A DNA stretch of 64,000 nt from JAKAML01 sp964471635 (GCA_964471635.1 CAYYGO010000002.1:62001-126000); one strand, 5' to 3'; counted from the stretch's first letter, positions 1 to 8,874 are shown. A program made the numbers and translations. Notes: generated by a model not told the origin, from the letters alone.

Positions 1-1287
1 CTGGACGGCACCCTGGTTGGTCAGCTCGGAGACCTCGGTCTCGATCTTGAGCGAGATGCGCCCCTCGGACAGCACCACCGGAGTGAACGACACGCCGACG
101 CCGAACTCCTTGTAGACGACCGAGATCTGACCGGAGCTGTCGACCACAGGAACCGGATACTCGCCGCCGGCCAGGAACTTCGCGGCTTCTCCCGAAACCG
201 CCGTCAGATTGGGCTCGGCCAGCGTCTTGATGAGGCCGTCCCGCTCCAGGGCGCGCAAGGCGTGCGAAACGGACTGCTTGCCGCCCGTCCAGCGACCGTT
301 GAGGCCGCTGTTGCCGAACGACGGGTTGTTGTCGCCGCCTGGACCGTCGTTGTAGTTGAACAACTCGCCGAAATCGGCCGAGTCGGGATCTGCGTTGAGG
401 CCGGGAACCGGCAATGCGCCGAGGCCTGCGGCGGCCGTCAGCGGCAGCGCATTGGCGGTCAGGAGCCGGGTCGAGAAGTTGCCGGCGTTGATAGCGGCGC
501 CGACGTTGATGCCGAGCTGCTTCAGCAGCGTGCGCTGGACCTCCGCGACGACTACCTTCAGCATCACCTGCTCCTCGCCCTCGACGGCGAGCAGGTTGAT
601 CACTTTCTTCTCGGTCGAATTGGAGCCGGCCCTGTTGTCGGGCTGCACCTGGAAGCCGGCCGCGCCGCTCGAGCCGCCGTTCTGACCAGGCTGTGCGCTG
701 CCGCCGCCACCGCTGCTGGCACCGCTGACCGACTGGATCAGCTCGGTGTTGGCCTCAGCGAAGCGCTCGGCAATGTCGGCGGCACGGCTCGAATCGATCG
801 GAGTGCGCACCGAGCCGGTCAAGACCAGCGCCTTGCCGGCCATGTCTGTCTTGACGTTCGAGCCCGGGATCAGGCGGCGGAGCAACTGGTCGAGCGAGGA
901 CAGGTCGGCACCGACCGTGACCTCGATCGTCAGCACCTGCTGGCCGTTGGCATCGAAGAAGAACGCGTTGGTCTGGCCAGCCTTCTTGGCGATGAGGAAC
1001 ACACGGTCGGCCGATTGAACCACTGCGTCGACGCGCGTCGGGTCGGCCACCAGGACGTCCTTCAGCTCGAAGGGGAACTGAACGAGGAACGACTTGCCCG
1101 TGCCCAGAGCCACCCTCTTGGTGACCGGGAATGCCGCGTTGGCTGGGATCGTCATCACCGAATGCTGGTTGACGTCTGGCGCAATAGCCACGTCGCGGTT
1201 GCGGGGGCCGGCCATGGCCGTGATGGACAGGGCGCTCGCCAGAGCGAGAACGAGCGCACCCAAAGCCCTCGTTGGGGATTTCCGCAT
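1..1287 (-). CDS. cpaC: Tad/Flp pilus outer-membrane secretin CpaC (RcpA), C-terminus beyond window
   Basis: Secretin expected to form the outer-membrane channel for Flp pili. The ATG at 1287 opens a signal peptide (basic MRKS, then a hydrophobic stretch ending near residue 26). The N-terminal pilus-protein domain spans about residues 55-125, a BON-like segment about 130-185, a Gly/Ser-rich linker about 187-212, and the secretin domain starts near 229 (VEGEEQVMLKVVVAEVQR). The frame is still open at base 1, with 429 codons visible; the family is usually somewhat longer, so only the last part is missing. It lies 46 bp downstream of cpaB on the same strand, the usual cpaA-cpaB-cpaC order. The assignment rests on domain order plus context. 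Confidence 0.93.
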   Translation of the reverse strand, partial: MRKSPTRALGALVLALASALSITAMAGPRNRDVAIAPDVNQHSVMTIPANAAFPVTKRVALGTGKSFLVQFPFELKDVLVADPTRVDAVVQSADRVFLIAKKAGQTNAFFFDANGQQVLTIEVTVGADLSSLDQLLRRLIPGSNVKTDMAGKALVLTGSVRTPIDSSRAADIAERFAEANTELIQSVSGASSGGGGSAQPGQNGGSSGAAGFQVQPDNRAGSNSTEKKVINLLAVEGEEQVMLKVVVAEVQRTLLKQLGINVGAAINAGNFSTRLLTANALPLTAAAGLGALPVPGLNADPDSADFGELFNYNDGPGGDNNPSFGNSGLNGRWTGGKQSVSHALRALERDGLIKTLAEPNLTAVSGEAAKFLAGGEYPVPVVDSSGQISVVYKEFGVGVSFTPVVLSEGRISLKIETEVSELTNQGAVQ

Positions 1288-1333
1288 TTTCGCTACCTTC
1301 CTAGATCCTGGTCACTTCTCTGGGTGTCGTTCG

Positions 1334-2137
1334 TCAATTGACGCCGTAGGCGCGCGAACGGGCGCCGTAACGCAGGATACGAATGGCGTTGCCACGCTGC
1401 TTGTTGAGGTCGTTACCGCTCGATGGCCCGTTTTCGCCGTTGAGATCGGCAACCGAGCGAAGCGCGAGGCTGATCTCGCCCATCGACGCTCCGAGCGCGA
1501 GCAACTCGGCCTGACGCGGCGTAAGCTCGAGCGTCGCCGTGTTGGCGGAGCCGTCGGTGGTCTTCTTGCCTTCCTTGCTCTCGATCTGCTGTCCGAGTGC
1601 GAGAACGCGAACGTTGCGGAACAGCGTGTCGGAGACGTGCTCCTCGCCGCCGTTCTTGTTGCGCAGGCGCCGGATCAGGATGACGTCGACATGATCGTTC
1701 GGCAGGATCAGGCGGCCGACCGCCGTCTCTTCCTTGATCTTGGTCGAGATGGCGCGCATGCCCGACGGCAGAATGGCAGCGAGCACGCCGCCTTGTCCGG
1801 GCTTGATCAGCTTGTGCGAGGTGATCGGCTCACCGGCGATGATCGGCGCCCGCGCGATCGCACCGGACAGCTCGCGCATCACCGCGACGCCTTGCGCCTT
1901 CGTAATGAACGTCGGCGTCACTGCGTCCGCCGGCCACGTCTGCCACTTGAAGTCCTTCTCGGCCGCGATCTGGCCAAGGCCGATGTCCGCACGAGCGACC
2001 AGCACCTCGGTCGAGTTGACCTGGACCTGCACCTGCTTCTGAGGCTGCGGCTTGTTGACGATGCCCTTCATCGTCACGAAGGCCAGCACGCCCGCCACGC
2101 CCGCAACTGAAAGACCGATAAGCTGAGCTCGTTTCAT
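1334..2137 (-). CDS. cpaB: Flp pilus assembly protein CpaB (RcpC)
   Basis: Periplasmic, inner-membrane-anchored component of the Tad secretion system, thought to stabilise the secretin. 267 residues: a single N-terminal membrane anchor (about residues 6-24), then a SAF-like domain from about residue 43 (EVLVARADIGLGQIA) and the RcpC/CpaB region with ILPSGMRAISTKI near the middle. The length fits the family. The gene sits between cpaA (166 bp upstream) and cpaC (46 bp downstream), all leftward, so probably one operon. The ATG at 2137 follows AGAGGAC within 10 bp. Confidence 0.93.
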   Translation of the reverse strand: MKRAQLIGLSVAGVAGVLAFVTMKGIVNKPQPQKQVQVQVNSTEVLVARADIGLGQIAAEKDFKWQTWPADAVTPTFITKAQGVAVMRELSGAIARAPIIAGEPITSHKLIKPGQGGVLAAILPSGMRAISTKIKEETAVGRLILPNDHVDVILIRRLRNKNGGEEHVSDTLFRNVRVLALGQQIESKEGKKTTDGSANTATLELTPRQAELLALGASMGEISLALRSVADLNGENGPSSGNDLNKQRGNAIRILRYGARSRAYGVN

Positions 2138-2303
2138 CGCGCAAAGGTCCTCTCGCCAGGGGTCCTACCCCCCTAATTCGAGGCCGAGTGTGCGCGACAA
2201 TCGTCAATGCGAGGTTAAGCGGCGTCCCAAAAACGGCGCTCGACGCCCGCATACCCGGGTCTGTTGCCGAAAAGACGTCTCCGGGTCTCTCACCGGCGTG
2301 GCT

Positions 2304-2807
2304 CTACATTACGAAGGCCTGGTACCAGGGCGTCTTCGGGTAGACGACGAGCGCGGCACCAGCGATGGCAATGCCGTAGGGAACGCCGGTCTTCGGGTTG
2401 TGCAGACGCAGCGCCCAGTCGGGAAGCGCGAGCTTGGCGGCCGGAATCAGCCTGCGGTAGGCGATGATGACGACGCAGAGTGCACCACCGATCATAGCAA
2501 CGTAACCGAAGAAGGGGACGAGCTGGTCCAGGCCGAGCCAGAGCGATGCCACAGCCAACAGCTTGGCGTCGCCGCCACCGAACACGCGAAGCGCGAACAG
2601 GGCAATGCCCGCGGCGAGCACGACCGCACCGGCTGCCATGTGCTGCCAGAATGCCGGCCAGCCGAGACCTGCCAGGGGAGCGAGCAGCAGGAACGCCGCG
2701 ATGAGGACGAGCGAGATCCGATTCGGGATCGTCATCGTCAGAAGATCGGAGGCCGCTGCATATGCCATGAACAGCGGGAACACGAACAGCAAGGGATACT
2801 CGAACAC
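2304..2807 (-). CDS. cpaA: Prepilin peptidase CpaA (A24 family)
   Basis: Inner-membrane aspartic peptidase that cleaves the leader of Flp prepilins. 167 residues, mostly hydrophobic helices. The two catalytic aspartates expected for A24 peptidases are visible: one in AASDLLTMTIPN after the first helix, and one in the GxGD-type motif FGGGDAKLL. This is the short form without an N-methyltransferase domain, as in Tad systems. I place the start at a GTG (2807) preceded by GGAG at good spacing. The substrates, the Flp pilins, lie immediately upstream. Confidence 0.92.
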   Translation of the reverse strand: MFEYPLLFVFPLFMAYAAASDLLTMTIPNRISLVLIAAFLLLAPLAGLGWPAFWQHMAAGAVVLAAGIALFALRVFGGGDAKLLAVASLWLGLDQLVPFFGYVAMIGGALCVVIIAYRRLIPAAKLALPDWALRLHNPKTGVPYGIAIAGAALVVYPKTPWYQAFVM

Positions 2808-2942
2808 CGCTTTACTCCACCTCTTTTGAGGGGCACGGCCCCATCGAACGCCAGCGAATCATGGCAGTTCAGGGTTAAGCGCCGGTAAACTGGACCATCG
2901 CACCGCGCCGCATCGACGCTCGCTTCGCGCGGATGCTCGGCC

Positions 2943-3128
2943 TCAGACGGACGAGAGGAACGTTCCGATCTGCGTGAAGATGCCTGCGAGCTCCGGTCCA
3001 AGCTCGGTCAGCGGCACTACAAGGCCCAGCCCCACAAACGCAGCAATAAGTGCGTACTCGATCGACGTCGCGCCGTCGTCCGAGTCGAGGAAAGGCCGCG
3101 CCTTCAGGCAAGTCTCATTGATCCGCAT
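2943..3128 (-). CDS. Flp/Fap-type pilin, divergent third copy
   Basis: 61-residue prepilin. The N-terminal leader (MRINETCLKARPF...) is followed by the processing/assembly region DDGATSIEYALIAAFVGLG, with the Glu-Tyr pair typical of Flp pilins, then one hydrophobic helix and a short tail. I prefer the ATG at 3128 over one 33 bp upstream because GGAGGCGAAT precedes it directly. It is clearly diverged from the twin pilins at 3466 and 4308, and sits just upstream of cpaA. It may be a minor pilin, or the main pilin used under other conditions; that is inference. Confidence 0.88.
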   Translation of the reverse strand: MRINETCLKARPFLDSDDGATSIEYALIAAFVGLGLVVPLTELGPELAGIFTQIGTFLSSV

Positions 3129-3378
3129 ATTCGCCTCCAACTCACGTGTCACATTTGGCATCTGCGCGGCTTCGGGGGCGACACCGGCCGCTCACCATCT
3201 ACTGGCGCGGACGATGTCACATCATCGTACGTGTGAAACTATCGGCCCGCGCTTAAATTACAGGTAATCCCCGGCACTTCACGGCCATCGGCAAATACTG
3301 AACACGCGTTACCCCAAAACATTGGTAAATCCGTGCCGCTGAATTGGAACCGCCTGGTCGCAACCGCCCGACGGCTCC

Positions 3379-3417
3379 AAAAAGCGAAGCCACCCGGTGC
3401 TCGCGCACCGGGTGGCT
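3379..3417 (-). terminator. Intrinsic terminator of pilin copy 1
   Basis: 13-bp perfect stem (AGCCACCCGGTGC / GCACCGGGTGGCT) with a 4-nt loop, followed on the minus strand by a run of five T. It lies about 50 bp after the pilin stop codon. Confidence 0.9.
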
Positions 3418-3465
3418 CGTTTAGGCGTCCTTCAGGCGAGCGCGATCTTTCGATCGCGAGGCCGA

Positions 3466-3633
3466 TCAGACCGACGTCAGCGTCGTGGCGACGGTGCCGA
3501 GGATCGTGTTCAGGCCGGCGCTGAGGTCCTGCAGGGCGACGATGATCGACACGCCGACGAGAGCGGCGATCAGGCCGTACTCGATCGCGGTGGCGCCAGA
3601 CTCGTCCTTCATGAAGCGAGCGAAGATGTTCAT
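3466..3633 (-). CDS. Flp pilin, copy 1 of an identical pair
   Basis: 55-residue Flp prepilin: short leader MNIFARFMKDESG, then ATAIEYGLIAALVGVSIIVA (Glu-Tyr pair and hydrophobic helix) and a C-terminal TTLTSV. The ATG at 3633 is chosen because GGGAGAG sits 5 bp upstream; longer in-frame extensions add only non-pilin sequence. The encoded protein is identical to the copy at 4308-4475. It has its own leader and strong terminator, so it is probably a monocistronic, highly transcribed unit encoding the major Tad pilus subunit. Confidence 0.93.
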   Translation of the reverse strand: MNIFARFMKDESGATAIEYGLIAALVGVSIIVALQDLSAGLNTILGTVATTLTSV

Positions 3634-3690
3634 AGCTACTCTCCCAATCCAAGCTTGAGTTGACTTCCTGTTGCATCCGCCGGCGGGCCC

Positions 3691-4217
3691 GCACCCGTCT
3701 CGTCGGACAAGTGCAACCCTACACGCCCCCAATTAATTCCGGGTAAAAATGGGGAATATGACAGTGTGCCACAATGACATCGGCAGCAACTTCTGCAGTA
3801 TATCCATCAACCAAATGAGTATTGCCAAGCACTGATGACAAGGCAGTTGTCGGATAATTGGATCGTCCAACTTACTTGGATATGCGCCGCAGTGAACCGG
3901 GGCTAAGATTTTATTTATTCTCCCGGAGAATCTATTGGCGACCAGCGGAAATGCTCGAAACTGTCGCGATCATACCAGCCTCCCATGCCCCGCCGCTTCG
4001 GTAGTCCTCGGACCCGCCGATCCAAGGGAACCCCGCCGAGGAGACGAATACCAACGCGCGAGCGATAAAGCGGCGTCGTTGGGTGAGACCAGGTGCATAG
4101 GGTGGACAGAGGCGTGCGTCGCATGCCGTAGAGCGATCGTGTCGGCTCGCCCGCCGCAATCGAAACCGCGGTCGATCCGGAGGCGCGGCTGTCCGGGGAA
4201 CACGCCGCCTCGGCTCG
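3691..4217. other. Intergenic region between pilin copies, no gene seen
   Basis: About 530 bp. The part from 3734 to 3930 is comparatively AT-rich and lies upstream of pilin copy 1, so it probably holds its promoter; I could not place -35/-10 boxes with confidence. Open frames across the rest show no protein-like composition. Confidence 0.5.
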
Positions 4218-4220
4218 TCC

Positions 4221-4257
4221 AAAAAGCGAAACCACCCGGTGCTTGCGCACCGGGTGG
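4221..4257 (-). terminator. Intrinsic terminator of pilin copy 2
   Basis: 11-bp perfect stem (CCACCCGGTGC / GCACCGGGTGG) with loop TTGC, followed on the minus strand by five T. It is the homologue of the terminator at 3379-3417 with two base changes. Confidence 0.88.
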
Positions 4258-4307
4258 CTCGTTTAGGCGTCCTTCAGGCGACCGCGATCTCTCGATCGCG
4301 AGGCCGA

Positions 4308-4475
4308 TCAGACCGACGTCAGCGTCGTGGCGACGGTGCCGAGGATCGTGTTCAGGCCGGCGCTGAGGTCCTGCAGGGCGACGATGATCGACACGCCGAC
4401 GAGAGCGGCGATCAGGCCGTACTCGATCGCGGTGGCGCCAGACTCGTCCTTCATGAAGCGAGCGAAGATGTTCAT
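4308..4475 (-). CDS. Flp pilin, copy 2 of an identical pair
   Basis: 55-residue Flp prepilin identical in protein sequence to the copy at 3466-3633, with the same GGGAGAG ribosome-binding site upstream of the ATG at 4475. The Glu-Tyr pilin motif and single hydrophobic helix are intact. The upstream leader has diverged from copy 1 beyond about 55 bp, so the two may be expressed differently while giving the same product. Confidence 0.93.
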   Translation of the reverse strand: MNIFARFMKDESGATAIEYGLIAALVGVSIIVALQDLSAGLNTILGTVATTLTSV

Positions 4476-4532
4476 AGCTACTCTCCCAATCCAAGCTTGG
4501 AGTTGACTTACTGTTGCATCCGGCGCCGGACC

Positions 4533-4901
4533 CGCATCCGGCTCGCTGGAGTGAGAGGACGGTAGCGCCCGGCCCGCTAAGCAGGAGTTAATTCGGGGAT
4601 GCACCGTGCGGGCGCATCGGATTACGCTTACCTCTTCGACAATAGCCGCTAAATTTCGATACGTTCTGAAGGCGAATTCGATGCGAAGGCGCTCACCTTC
4701 GTTGCGTCGGCTCAAAATGCCGGTCGGTTTCCGGCCGCGAGCCGCCTCCGCCGACAGATCGGAGCCGAGCCGCCGCGCCTGCCGAGAGCCTTTGGACCAC
4801 CTCCGCGCAGGGAACGCTCCGGATCGGACCGCGCGTTTAGCGTTCCTTCACCATTTCTCCGCCAAATAGCCGAGAGAGCTTCGGCATAAGGAAAGCCCGA
4901 C
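4533..4901. other. Divergent intergenic region, probable promoters
   Basis: 369 bp between leftward pilin copy 2 and the rightward secretin-N-domain gene. It contains an AT-richer stretch around 4580-4680. No gene, tRNA or clear palindrome recognised. Confidence 0.5.
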
Positions 4902-5420
4902 ATGGTGCCCTACCACACGCACTCGAGCCAGACCGCCGGTCTTCTGAAGGCTGCGCTGCTGGCCGCCACCACGCTGACCGCCGCACTCGGGCTCGAGGCC
5001 GGCTATGCACGCGCCTCCGACCTAGTCGTGCATTATGACCAGTCCCAGTTGCTGCGGCTTCCTCGGCCGGTTGCCGAGGTCATCATCGGCAACCCGTCCA
5101 TTGCCGACGTGGCCGTCCAGGGCGGCAATCTCCTGGTGGTCACCGGCAAGACATTCGGCATCACCAACATCATTGCGCTCGATGGCGAGCGCAACGTCAT
5201 CCAGGACCAGCGGGTCGTCGTCCAGCGCGACGAGGTGCGCACGGTAAACGTGCACCGCGGTAACGCACGCAGCTCCTACAGCTGCACGCCGAACTGCTCG
5301 CCCACTCTCACCATCGGCGACGACAAGGACTTCTTCGAGACGATCTCGAAGCACGCCGAGAAGAAGACGAAGTTCTCGGATCAGTCGACCGAGAATGCTG
5401 GTCAGGCCGGATCACAATAG
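4902..5420 (+). CDS. Exported pilus-assembly (secretin N-domain) protein
   Basis: 172-residue secreted protein. A signal peptide (hydrophobic LLKAALLAATTLTAAL, cleavage after an ARA-S site near residue 38) is followed by a domain like the N-terminal region of CpaC (LPRPVAEVIIGNPSIADVAV, then GITNIIALDGERNVIQDQRV). This is the pilus-formation N-terminal family (PF13629-like). It has no secretin barrel, so it cannot itself be the channel; it may assist or regulate CpaC. The C-terminus has a Cys pair (SYSCTPNCSPT) and ends in a charged tail. It lies divergent from the pilins and upstream of the TadE-like genes. Confidence 0.8.
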   Translation: MVPYHTHSSQTAGLLKAALLAATTLTAALGLEAGYARASDLVVHYDQSQLLRLPRPVAEVIIGNPSIADVAVQGGNLLVVTGKTFGITNIIALDGERNVIQDQRVVVQRDEVRTVNVHRGNARSSYSCTPNCSPTLTIGDDKDFFETISKHAEKKTKFSDQSTENAGQAGSQ

Positions 5421-5678
5421 CCCGCCCATCTCGACACATATCGAAAAAGACAGGGGGCGGCTCCGCGTGATCCGTCCCATTTTGCTTGGCGGTAGCGACC
5501 GCGACGGCAGAGCGCGCGGCTCGTCTCGAACACAATTATAGCTAACGCCGCGTTAATCAGGTGCTCAAATCATTTACCGTTTATGTCCAAAAATCGTCCG
5601 GTCAATGTTTCCTTCACTCATCCATTATTAGATTTTGACGCAACACGTTCCAACTCACCCATGTCAGGGGCCTCAGTG

Positions 5679-6290
5679 ATGCGTCAGCCAGAGATCTCGA
5701 AGCCGGCAGCCCGGCGCAAGCGAACGATGAGCACGCTCATCCGTCTGCGCAAGGACCAGACGGGCACCACGGCCATCGAGTTCGGCATGCTTGCCATGCC
5801 GTTCCTCATGTTCATGATGAGCATTGCCGGCTACGGTCACTATTGGCTGACAAACAGCCAGCTCAACTTCGCCGTTTCGACTGCGGCACGCCAGATCCGC
5901 ACCGGCGAGGCGCAGCGCCAAGCCAAGACCGTCGACGACTTCAAGCAAGCCGTCTGCGACAACCTGACGGTGATGGTCGAGTGCAATTCCAACCTCCAGA
6001 TCCACGTTCAGAACTTCGAGCAGTGGGCAGAGGTGCTCCCGCTGAGCTGCATCGACGCAAGCGGATCCGGCCTGCGCGGCACGGCCGGCAACGGCAGTGA
6101 TCCGCTCACCGCGACCGCGGGCGAGGCGAGCCGCGTCGTGCTGGTGACCGCCTGCTACAAATGGGAGCTGGCGCAGAACATGCCCTGGCTGTTGCTCGGT
6201 GCCAAGGACAAGGCGACGAACGTGCCGCAACTCGACGGCGCCGCCCTGATCCAAGCGACCACGATCTTCCGCACCGAGCCCTACCAGTGA
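5679..6290 (+). CDS. TadE-like pilus assembly pseudopilin
   Basis: Minor pseudopilin of the Tad system. After a basic N-terminus comes DQTGTTAIEFGMLAMPFLMF, the TadE-like hydrophobic segment with the conserved Glu, then a periplasmic domain with paired cysteines (QAVCDNL, MVECN, LSCIDA, TACYKW). I place the start at 5679 because AGGGG lies 8 bp upstream; ATGs at 5583, 5661 and 5727 are alternatives, the last giving the most TadE-like N-terminus. It is followed after 55 bp by a second TadE/TadG-type gene, so likely cotranscribed. Confidence 0.87.
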   Translation: MRQPEISKPAARRKRTMSTLIRLRKDQTGTTAIEFGMLAMPFLMFMMSIAGYGHYWLTNSQLNFAVSTAARQIRTGEAQRQAKTVDDFKQAVCDNLTVMVECNSNLQIHVQNFEQWAEVLPLSCIDASGSGLRGTAGNGSDPLTATAGEASRVVLVTACYKWELAQNMPWLLLGAKDKATNVPQLDGAALIQATTIFRTEPYQ

Positions 6291-6345
6291 GCCGGCCACA
6301 TCTGCCGACCGCCGCGCCACCACGATGATTCATACCGAGGACGCC

Positions 6346-6984
6346 ATGCCATCGACGCTCGCCAACCGCCCCCGCCATGCTTTCTCGAGCCTTGCCGCGA
6401 GGCTTTGCCACGATACGCGCGGCATCGCCGCCGTCGAGTTCGCACTGGTTCTGCCGCTTCTGGTCATCATGCTGCTCGGTACGATCGAGATCGCACGAGC
6501 GATCGACGCCGATCGCCGCTTCGGCAATGCCACCGCGATGACGACCGATCTCATCGCTCGCGAGCAGGACATCACGGACGCCGACCTCGACGGCATGATG
6601 AACGCCATCCAGCACCTGATGCATCCCTACGATTCCGACACGCTGAAGCTCGGCGTCATCGCCGTTCGCTCGCCAATCACGCCCGGCGAACAGCCGGTCG
6701 TCGAATGGTCGTACTCGCACCAGGGCAAGGATGTTCCCGCCCGTTGCGCCAACTACACGCTGCCCGAAGGGCTGATCAGCCCCGGCAGCCGGGTGGTCGT
6801 GGTCGAGACGGAGTACGGCTTCCGGCCGCTGTTCGTGAACTGGGCGGACAATCCGTTCAAGGACACGGGGACCGGCGGACTTGTAAACTGGCGCGACAAG
6901 TCGACATTCACGCCCCGCTCGGACTGCGTGCACAATTCCGACCACGAGAACTCCTCGAGCCGCTGCGACTTCGCCTGCCCCTGA
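6346..6984 (+). CDS. TadE/TadG-family pilus assembly protein
   Basis: 212-residue pseudopilin-like protein. The N-terminal DTRGIAAVEFALVLPLLVIM gives the TadE motif and single membrane helix, followed by a periplasmic domain (FGNATAMTTDLIAREQDIT, about 150 residues) with a Cys-containing C-terminus (SSRCDFACP). It is shorter than typical TadG, which carries a von Willebrand domain. The ATG at 6346 is preferred over 6325 because CGAGGA lies 5 bp before it. It is the last gene of the rightward tad unit, with a terminator just downstream. Confidence 0.86.
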   Translation: MPSTLANRPRHAFSSLAARLCHDTRGIAAVEFALVLPLLVIMLLGTIEIARAIDADRRFGNATAMTTDLIAREQDITDADLDGMMNAIQHLMHPYDSDTLKLGVIAVRSPITPGEQPVVEWSYSHQGKDVPARCANYTLPEGLISPGSRVVVVETEYGFRPLFVNWADNPFKDTGTGGLVNWRDKSTFTPRSDCVHNSDHENSSSRCDFACP

Positions 6985-7014
6985 TTGCCGAGCGTCCGCA
7001 CGCGAGAACCTGGA

Positions 7015-7043
7015 CGGGCACCCGCACGGGTGCCCGTTTGCTT
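7015..7043 (+). terminator. Intrinsic terminator after tad pseudopilin genes
   Basis: 9-bp perfect stem CGGGCACCC / GGGTGCCCG with a 4-nt loop, then TTTGCTTT. It starts 31 bp after the stop of the TadE/TadG-like gene. Confidence 0.82.
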
Positions 7044-7289
7044 TGGTCCTCCACGCGACAGCACATTGATCTGCTTACGTCTCAAATGTCCAATCGGCTA
7101 TGGTCGAACAGCTAATTTATTGTCTTAAATAGATTTTAGCGCATTCCTCTGCGATCCGTATAACTGTCTTTCGACTGCCATACGGGGCGCTTGAGCTTGC
7201 GCCGCCCCCTTGCGGCATCTACTGCTGGAGGCCCGGCAACGACGGGTCAGTCGGTCGTCCGGTCGCGGTGGAACTTGACCGGATTGGCA

Positions 7290-7895
7290 ATGGGCAGACG
7301 ATCGATACATACACCCGAGGAACTTCGGCACCTCATCCTCAAGGCTTCGACGGAGATTATCGAGCGCGACGGCCTGGCCGGTCTCTCGGCTCGCGAGATC
7401 GCCCGGCGCATCGGCTACTCGCCCGGCACGCTTTACAACGTGTTCCATAACCTCGATGATCTGGTGCTGACCATCGAGGCCCGGCTCCTCGACCAACTCG
7501 CCGAGCGGCTCGCCCAGATCCGCAGCAATGGCGATGCGACGCAGCACCTCTTGCAGATCGCCCGCGCCTATCTCGCCTTCACGCACGAGAACCCGCGGCT
7601 GTGGAACCTTATTTTCGAGCACCATATGCCCACCGGACAAGCGGTACCGCCCTGGTATCAAATCAAGCTCGAAAGCCTCATGAGCGAGATCGAAGCGGCG
7701 CTCGTCCCGGTCATCGGCGGCGCCGACCCCGTGGCGCTGAAGCGGGCGGCACGAGTGTTGTGGTCGGGCGTGCATGGGATCACGTCGCTGTCCACGGCCG
7801 ACAAGCTCTCGAACATCTCTGCGGACAACGCCGTGCCGCTTGTCGAAGACTTGGTGAGCACCTACCTCGCCGGTTTGAAAAGCATGGCGAACTGA
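7290..7895 (+). CDS. TetR-family transcriptional regulator
   Basis: 201 residues. The N-terminal DNA-binding helix-turn-helix (about residues 33-53: LSAREIARRIGYSPGTLYNV) is TetR-type, followed by an all-helical ligand domain resembling TetR C-terminal WHG domains (AFTHENPRLWNLIFEH; VLWSGVHGITSL). The frame is open further upstream, but MGRRSIHTPEELR is the natural family start. No target can be deduced; the gene is isolated between the tad locus and a convergent membrane-protein gene. Confidence 0.88.
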   Translation: MGRRSIHTPEELRHLILKASTEIIERDGLAGLSAREIARRIGYSPGTLYNVFHNLDDLVLTIEARLLDQLAERLAQIRSNGDATQHLLQIARAYLAFTHENPRLWNLIFEHHMPTGQAVPPWYQIKLESLMSEIEAALVPVIGGADPVALKRAARVLWSGVHGITSLSTADKLSNISADNAVPLVEDLVSTYLAGLKSMAN

Positions 7896-7910
7896 GGTCT
7901 TTCACCTCAG
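7892..7910 (+). terminator. Small hairpin overlapping the tetR stop codon
   Basis: CTGAGGT / ACCTCAG stem of 7 bp with a 5-nt loop between two convergent genes. There is no T-run, so its role as a terminator is only possible. Confidence 0.35.
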
Positions 7911-7968
7911 GGTATCTCGGACCTTTTGCGCGTCGCGACAAATCGGCAGCGCCAGTGCGACCTTCTTG

Positions 7969-8874
7969 TCAGTCGGCAGCCGGGGGCGGCGCCAGGGTCG
8001 CGCCAGCCGCACCAGGCTCTGGTACAGCCGATCGGGGGACGTTCGCGTCCGAGCCACCCGCGCCCTGGGGCGCGCCTGCCCCAGTTTCCGGAACCGATCC
8101 CGTGACGATGGCACCGGGCGCGGCGGGCGCGCGAGCCGCGACGGAAGCCCAGCCTGGACGGTAGACACCGAACCACGCATCAGCCGGCAGCAGGCGCTGC
8201 TGCAGACCCGCCCACATGCTCTGAGACGAGATGCCGTTGACGAACGTGGCCGTCGGCGGGGCGGCCAGATAGGCGAGGACGAGTGCCGCTGCCATGGCGC
8301 CCGAATGAACGGGATGTTTGCGGTCGATCAGCTTGAGGGCTGTGCCGAACGAGGCCTTGATCCGCGTGTCCATGACATCGACGGAATAGAGCTCGTCCAG
8401 CACGAGGTGCGTGATGAAGCCGATGAACAGGAAGCCGGCGCCAAGCCACGCGACGCCCTCGTGGCGTCCGAGCACGTGATAGAAGATCGCGGCCGTGGCT
8501 GCGGCGCTGAAGGCGGCGGCGAGCATCGAATGCCAAATGCCGCGGTGAACCGCCAGAGCATGAAATACGGCATGAAGACCGTAACGCACGAACGCCAGCG
8601 TGCCGAGCCAGAGCACGAGCATCTCGACGATCGAGAACCGTCCCGCGAAGTTGAACAGCACCGCGAACGAGAAGAAGATCCCGAGGCCCGAAAACATGGC
8701 CTTGCTCGGCCGCGAGTCCTTGAGGTCGATGTCGGGCAAGACCGATCCGAGGACACCCGCCATGGTCACGGCGAGCAGGCTTTCCGGTCCCACCACGTCC
8801 GCGGCCAGGGTTACGACAGCCAGCGAACCCGCGACTACAGTGCCGACCGCAATATGCGTCGTGAAGTTGGCCAT
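7969..8874 (-). CDS. YdjM-like inner-membrane metal-dependent hydrolase family protein
   Basis: 301 residues. MANFTTHIAVGTVVAGSLAV begins the family (LexA-regulated YdjM / DUF457-like), with conserved His and Asp residues: TTH near the start, GSVLPDIDLKDSRPSK after the second helix, VHRGIWHS, and FITHLVLDELYSVD. Four or so membrane helices follow. The C-terminal about 60 residues are Ala/Pro-rich and low complexity, unusual for the family. The start at 8874 is fixed by GAGAGG 7 bp upstream. Physiological role unknown. Confidence 0.82.
   Translation of the reverse strand: MANFTTHIAVGTVVAGSLAVVTLAADVVGPESLLAVTMAGVLGSVLPDIDLKDSRPSKAMFSGLGIFFSFAVLFNFAGRFSIVEMLVLWLGTLAFVRYGLHAVFHALAVHRGIWHSMLAAAFSAAATAAIFYHVLGRHEGVAWLGAGFLFIGFITHLVLDELYSVDVMDTRIKASFGTALKLIDRKHPVHSGAMAAALVLAYLAAPPTATFVNGISSQSMWAGLQQRLLPADAWFGVYRPGWASVAARAPAAPGAIVTGSVPETGAGAPQGAGGSDANVPRSAVPEPGAAGATLAPPPAAD

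Larger units (their letters stand above)
3376..3690. repeat. Pilin duplication, unit 1
   Basis: About 315 bp spanning leader, pilin gene and terminator, repeated at 4218-4532 with an offset of 842 bp. The coding part appears identical between copies. Scattered substitutions occur in the terminator stem and 5' leader, and similarity fades beyond about 3690. Confidence 0.9.
4218..4532. repeat. Pilin duplication, unit 2
   Basis: Second unit of the ~315-bp direct duplication described at 3376-3690, same orientation. Confidence 0.9.

Noticed and set aside
3915..4250. Open frames on both strands between pilin copies
   Set aside because: Overlapping frames in several phases with no recognisable domain and no ribosome-binding sites; composition is biased by GC content.
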